DNA of 8,181 nt, taken from assembly GCA_027310505.1 (NCBI GenBank), contig DAIDAS010000242.1:1-8181 (forward strand). Reading direction: 5' to 3'. Below the pieces are notes generated by a model that saw only the letters and a list, made by a program, of their open reading frames with translations, searched no databases and was not told the origin of the DNA. Shown in pieces: positions 1 to 6,000 of the stretch. Origin of the DNA: a bacterium (GTDB lineage: Bacteria > Pseudomonadota > Gammaproteobacteria > Burkholderiales > Methylophilaceae). The number at the start of each line of letters is the position of its first letter. Position 1 is the stretch's first letter. Position numbers and translations under genes: made by a program.

Positions 1-3000
1 CCACCAGGGTTACGGATCCCTTTTCCGGGGCTATCGCAGGCCCGTTCGGACCATCCGGGTCAAAGGTCTGCGCGCGGATACCGGAACCTGTAGCAACACC
101 GTTGAATATGGTGGTGACATTGCCATCGTTATCAACAGTGACCTGGCGCTCCGGTATTGAAACGGCTGTCTTGGAGCCCCGGCCGGCATCAATATCGCCA
201 TTGTTCACCCACACCGTGATATCACTACCGTACTGGGTAATCACCTTACCTGCATTCACCTGGAAATCCTTCTCAGCAAACGCGCGTATGGCACCCCCTC
301 GTTCGGTACGAATTTCCCCGGCATCCCCGCCCGGCAAGCCAGTGGATATCAAGCCACCTGGTGCCAGCAAGTCGATACTGCTATTGCGCAGGGTTTTAAT
401 AATTCCATACCCTGACGCTGGTTGAGTACCTTGAGCTGTAATATCGCCTTGATAGCCACTTCCTGCAGGGATCAGTGTGGCAATGGCATTATCGCCACGG
501 GCATAACTCTTCGTTTTGGCAAAGGTCTGGCCCGTTGCTGCCAATTCCGATGAGAAATGGCGATAGGCGAATACGGCTTGCCGGTTGGCATCCAGCGCCA
601 GATACTGCGTCATGGCATCAGCATCGGATAAGCCAGCGTTACCAGTCAAATCGCGCATGTAGTCTCCAACAGCCTTGGCGGTTTGCTGACGGTATTCGGC
701 CAGTCCTGCGCTATCCGCATGCAAGGTCGAAGGGCCAGCCCCCGTCGGGTTGATATAGGTGGCGATATAGTCGGCCACCTTCGCACCTTGCTTGCCATAA
801 CCGGCAAGGATGGTGATGGAAGCGCCTACGGATGGAAGGGGTTTAATAACAGTGTTTGCTAAACTGCTGATACTACCCTGGTTTACGTTAACGTTACGCC
901 CGGCTTCTATCAGCAGATTACCGGGGCCGTTAACATCACTCTGCCGTCCTGAATAGTCACGCCCTGCATCGACTACCGTAATATCATTTGGACTTGAGTG
1001 TTCAACGTTGAAGCTGCCGGTAATATCCTGCCCTGCATGGATCAAAGCCGCTTTGGCTAACGTCGCACCAATACCAATATTGCCGTTATTGGCAACAATC
1101 TCAACGGGTTTTGTATCTCCAAGGTGCATCGGCACTGGTGAATGCCCATTTGTATCTAAATTCGGAGTTATAGGATTGAAAGGATTTGGCAAAGCATTGG
1201 GATCGACGTCGCTCATAATGATGTCAGTTATCCCACCACTACCGTAAACATTGCCATTAGCCAGCAGTCGTAATGTGCCTCGTGATGTCGGGTACATCGC
1301 CGCGCTCGCTCTGACATCCCCATCAAAAGCTTTCATTTCCATACTGCCAGGTTGAATCTGGCCTAAACTATTAAGTAAACTACCGCGCCAGAAATTAACA
1401 TCACCACTCGCGGATGCCAGTCGCACACTTGCACGATCTGAGTACGTTAAGTAACTACGTAAACCCTGTATAGCATTAACGGGAAAACCGAAGTCCGCAG
1501 TGGGGTTGAACGCATCTGTCACAGAAATACCACGCGCTGCACTTATTTCTACGATGGTGTCTTGCAAAGCCAAGTATGTATCCCCAATATGATCACCGTT
1601 CATACCCTTGGTACCAAAACGCCCCCCAGCAATCACACTGACAGTCCCACGGCCAGTATAGTAATAACCATCAATGTTGCCTCCGGCTTCAACTCTCAGG
1701 TTGCCACCGCCATCTACACTATATTTAGCACCGGGGCCGGTTAGATCGTTTGTATTCGTCAATGGGTTGTATGTATATGTGTCGTAGCGACCCATTGTCG
1801 GGATAGATGCCGAGAATAAGTGGATATCATTATCTGCCTGAAGGCTCACATTACCTCCACCAAATGCAGCCACACCCTGATTGAACTCTTTGATTAATGG
1901 CCACCAACTTGCATCTTTTGCTCTAGTGGAAACGGGACCAGTACGGCCATTGTTGTTACCGGAATGTGCCAACCACTTCGTAACATTATTAGTAAAGGGC
2001 AGGCCGCGAAGGTCGTAGCCTGGGGTGGCTATCAGGCTACCTTTAGCCTTGATTTGAATACTCCCACCGCCCGTCATGTACAGCCCACCAGACAGCCCAG
2101 TAGTTGGAACAAAACCCGGCACGCCTTCAGCTGCCGTCAATTGACGGCCAATGGTGTAGATCGCCGAGGTGTAATCGGCCAGTGTCAGATCGCCACCAGT
2201 AGCAATGCGTATGCCTTGACTACCGGTACGTATCTGGCTGCCACTGGATGGAATGTTCCCGTTGACGGGGATGCCCACGGTCATATTTCCTGCTGAAGTG
2301 TTGGTAGCAAACGGATTTGCCGCTGTAAAGTCAGCACCGGAGATCAGGTTGAAACCCCAGGTTGTATCACCAGCAACAACACTAGTACCACTGAAACCAT
2401 CGCTCAGCGAACCATTGAACGCAAGATTTTTTGCTGCCCGCAGCGTTAACGTGCCTTCATTAGTCCCCGTATTAGGATCAGTGTTCAGATCCCAGCCGGC
2501 CGTCGTCGTGATGGTGCCGGCAGCACCAGTGGCTTGCACTTCCGCGCCCGCTGCCAGCACGACGCCCATGCCGTCCTGCGTAGTCAAGTAAGCCGCAAGA
2601 CCCGGTGTTGCCGCAGTGATGAACGTATTGGTATCGGCTGCTATGGTCGCTTGCTGCGCGTCCAAGTCGATGGCTCCTGCTCCTCCATAGGTCTTGACTG
2701 CTTCCAGGCGCACCGCGCCGTAAGGCACCCCACTCGCGTCTATGCCCTTCACGCCCTTCACGGCTGCCGTCACATTGGTCGCAATCGTATTTACGCCATC
2801 TCCAGCGCCCACCCCGGTGCGCATAGCGCGCAGAGTGACCTTGCCTGGGTTGCCCAAAACCGGGCCAACCTGGTCGCCGGAAACGTCAATCGAGGCACCC
2901 GCCGCTGCGGAGATGGCATTCGCCGAAGTGGAATACGACGACAATATGACGCTTCCGCCAGCCCCTATCGTGCCGTCACGTGCTACCAGCGTATCACCGG

Positions 3001-6000
3001 TACCTCGTGCCAGCAGCTTGGCGGTGCCCTCCAAAGTGAGATTCTTTTGGGCGTAGAGCTCGATGTTGCCGCCATTATTGCCGTCGGCATTTACCATGCC
3101 GAATACATCAATATTGCCGCCAACACCACCCGCACCGTCGGCGCTCAGCACAAAGCTTCGTGCAGTAACGGTGTCTGCAGCAGCGATGACGATATCACCG
3201 GTGCGTACGCGAAGCTCACGCCTGGAATTGAATCCTCCATTGTTGAGTGTGGTGTTGAGGTTGCTGAAACTGGGTAACGTCCTGGCATCCAGTTCAAACC
3301 TGCCGCCCTCACGGCTGGTAGCAGCCTGACCGTTCAATACCGCACCGGCAGCAACATTCACATCGCCTTGGCCAGCGGTAAGTTTCAGGGTTCCAGCATC
3401 GGCATTGCCCCCGCCCGAAACATCAATGGTAGCTCCCGAGGCCACGCTGATGTTACCCGCAGCGGCCCCCAGCGCCACCAATCCTGCCGGTGTATATTCA
3501 GTCGCGATTCCACTGAAATTTACTGGGATGGAATTCGCCTTGATATTCGCACCACTCGCTACCGTCAGGTTACCCGTGGTAGCGGTCGCAAGGAATTGAC
3601 CCGAAGGCAGTTCCACATCTCCACCCAGTGTCAGCGTGGCGGCTGTCAAGTCAATTTTGGCACCCAGACCGCGGGATACTGGCAATGCTTCCGGTGCCGC
3701 CGTCTTGAGGGTGGACAGCGAGCCGGCAGTGGTCAATTTGTATACGCTGCCGCTTGCCGCAGCCAAGCGCGTGCTGGATAGCGTAGTAGTGGTGCCACCA
3801 TTGCCGAAGGTAGTGGTGCCAGTACCGCTCACCAACAGTTCGCCCGTTGCCGCAATATTAACTGTAGCAAAGCCGTCACCCAGCGTCGTATTACTCAAAT
3901 TGGTAGGGTTGGTTTGAGTGGGATCTCCGACCAGTTTGATTGTTTTGGCGTTCACGTTCAGCGTGCCGTTGCCAGTCCCTGTTGCCACGAAGGGGACTCC
4001 AGCGGTATTTTCAAGCGTGAAGGTTTTGGCAACCAGATTAGCAGCCTGTCCTGCTCCCAAGGCACCGGTGATGCCAGCCGTGTTAAATACGATATCCAGA
4101 TTCTGGTTACCAAAGTTGAGCGGGCTGATAATGCGTACATTACTGCTGCTGTTGACTGTCATTCTGGCAATGTTGCCCAAGCCAGCCAACATAGTGCTGT
4201 CGAGACGCAGACCTGCCGGAGCAACCCCACTGCTACCCAGTTCCACGACATTGGCACCCAATGTGGCAGATCCCCCCGTATTGACTGTCAATGGGCCAGA
4301 CAGCGTAGTTGTATTGGTGGCGTCCATCACCAGCGAGCGATGGGCATGGATGCTGGAGCCGTTTTGTACCGTCAAAATTCCATTCGTGGCACTAGGATTG
4401 GTGCGCCTGTAGACCAGGTCATCCTGTCCGGAAATCGCCAGCAGAGCCCCTGGCCCATCAGCAAGTATCTTCTTGTCTACAGCTGGCCGTGAACTGGCTA
4501 TCGTGTCTAATGCCGCACCCGTGTTCACCGTCAGATTATTCTTGGCGACCGCGAACAACTCTGGAACCGCCAGTATGTGATTGGCATCATTGGCGAACAC
4601 GACATCAGTCGCATTAGCTTTGAACTGGATCGTTCCATCGGGATCGTCGATCGTTTTGGTTGGATCGTTGGGAATCTTTGGATCTTGGATCTGACGCGCC
4701 CCACGCAGCCCCCCCAGCAACAGACTGCCAACATTCAGATTGCTCAGGTCACTAGCCGTGATCTGAATCGCACCGCTGAAGTTGCTGGGATCAATATTCG
4801 ATACGACGGCAATTTTGGCCGTGCTGATATCCACTTGGCTACCAAGCGCACCTTCAGGTTTATTGGAGAGAATGTGTCCACCGAGTGCCAACTGTTGGCT
4901 GGCATCCAGCACCAGTCGCCCAGCATCAAATGGGAGGCGCGGCACTGATGAATTATTGCTCAATGCATCATCCTTAAATTGCTGGTTGCCGGAGACAAAG
5001 AAATACTCTGCTGGCGCCTTGGAAATAGTGCCCTTGGCGGGGCGGAATACGCTGCCATCGGTCAGCTGATAGGTACTCCACCTGGTGTCACGATGATCCG
5101 TACCCAAGGTGGTGCTATAGCCAGAGACCAGTGTGGTACCGTCTGGTTGGGTCAGCGCCTGATTCGGCAGCATCTGCCTGCCGGGGCTGGCCTGCAGCAG
5201 ATAGGCGCCTGGCATTGTGGCATATCGCGCCGGCAGTTTTGCGTAGATACCGGCCGCAAGACCTGGGATACCAGTGAGATATACTGCGTCGCTACCTCCG
5301 GTCGGCGCGTACTCACCTGACCGATTAGGCAATATGGCAAATACGGTAGGATTGCCATTACCATCGGGAAGGCCACCCAGGATATCTTTGGTACCACCAA
5401 TGCCAGGGACAAATCTGGACCCTTCCAGATCGCCGCCACCAGAAATATCCACCGTGGCGCCCGGTTGTAGATTCACGCTCTTGGAAGCAAGTATGATGCT
5501 TTTTTCCGGCGCCCCGTTTGCCTTATCAAAAAAAGAATAGATTGAACCTGCTACTTGCCAACCTCCATATGATGTCAAGTCAGCGAACGGCAAAGTCTGA
5601 CCTTCGGCAGAAACGGATGTCAGGCTACCGGGAACCAAGGTCAATTTGTTCGTTGCATTAAGGTTGATTTTGCCAAAGGGCGAGCGCAACACGCCGCCTT
5701 GCACAATTTCATCTGCGGTAAATGACAGGGTACTGCCAGCTGTCAATACAGGGATAGAGGTTGCTCCGCTGGATGATATTTCGATACGGCTATTGGCACC
5801 AACCGCTTGGAAGTTGGCCGCATTACCGTTCTCCCCAACATAAATTTGCCTTGCGCTCAACTTGAGTGCGCCGGGAGCCACCAATGTTCCTGTGCTGCGT
5901 ATATCCAACCGACTATTGAACTCAGTGGTATTAACCCCGGCAATAGCAATAGATGCTCCTTTCAAGACATCTATCCAGCCCGCATTGACCTTGAGTGTTG

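Noticed and set aside
2534..3277. Plus-strand open frame of 247 codons, the longest on that strand
   Set aside because: It is fully antisense to the exoprotein frame in a GC-rich part where stops are rare. The translation is rich in Cys, His and Arg with no domain I recognise, and no convincing ribosome binding site was seen. Treated as a shadow.
4268..4277. Further C6 runs (for example at 4272-4277 and 1622-1627) as phase-variation tracts
   Set aside because: Runs of six are too short and too common in Gly-rich coding sequence to single out.
3914..4492. Overlapping plus-strand open frames of 192 and 164 codons
   Set aside because: Both are antisense to the same continuous gene, overlap each other in different frames, and have the low-complexity or Cys-rich look of reverse-complement translations of a Gly/Ala/Thr-rich protein.
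5152..5439. Minus-strand open frame of 95 codons in another phase
   Set aside because: It lies in a different phase over the LPARY island, whose true frame carries recognisable family blocks. The alternative product has no motif.
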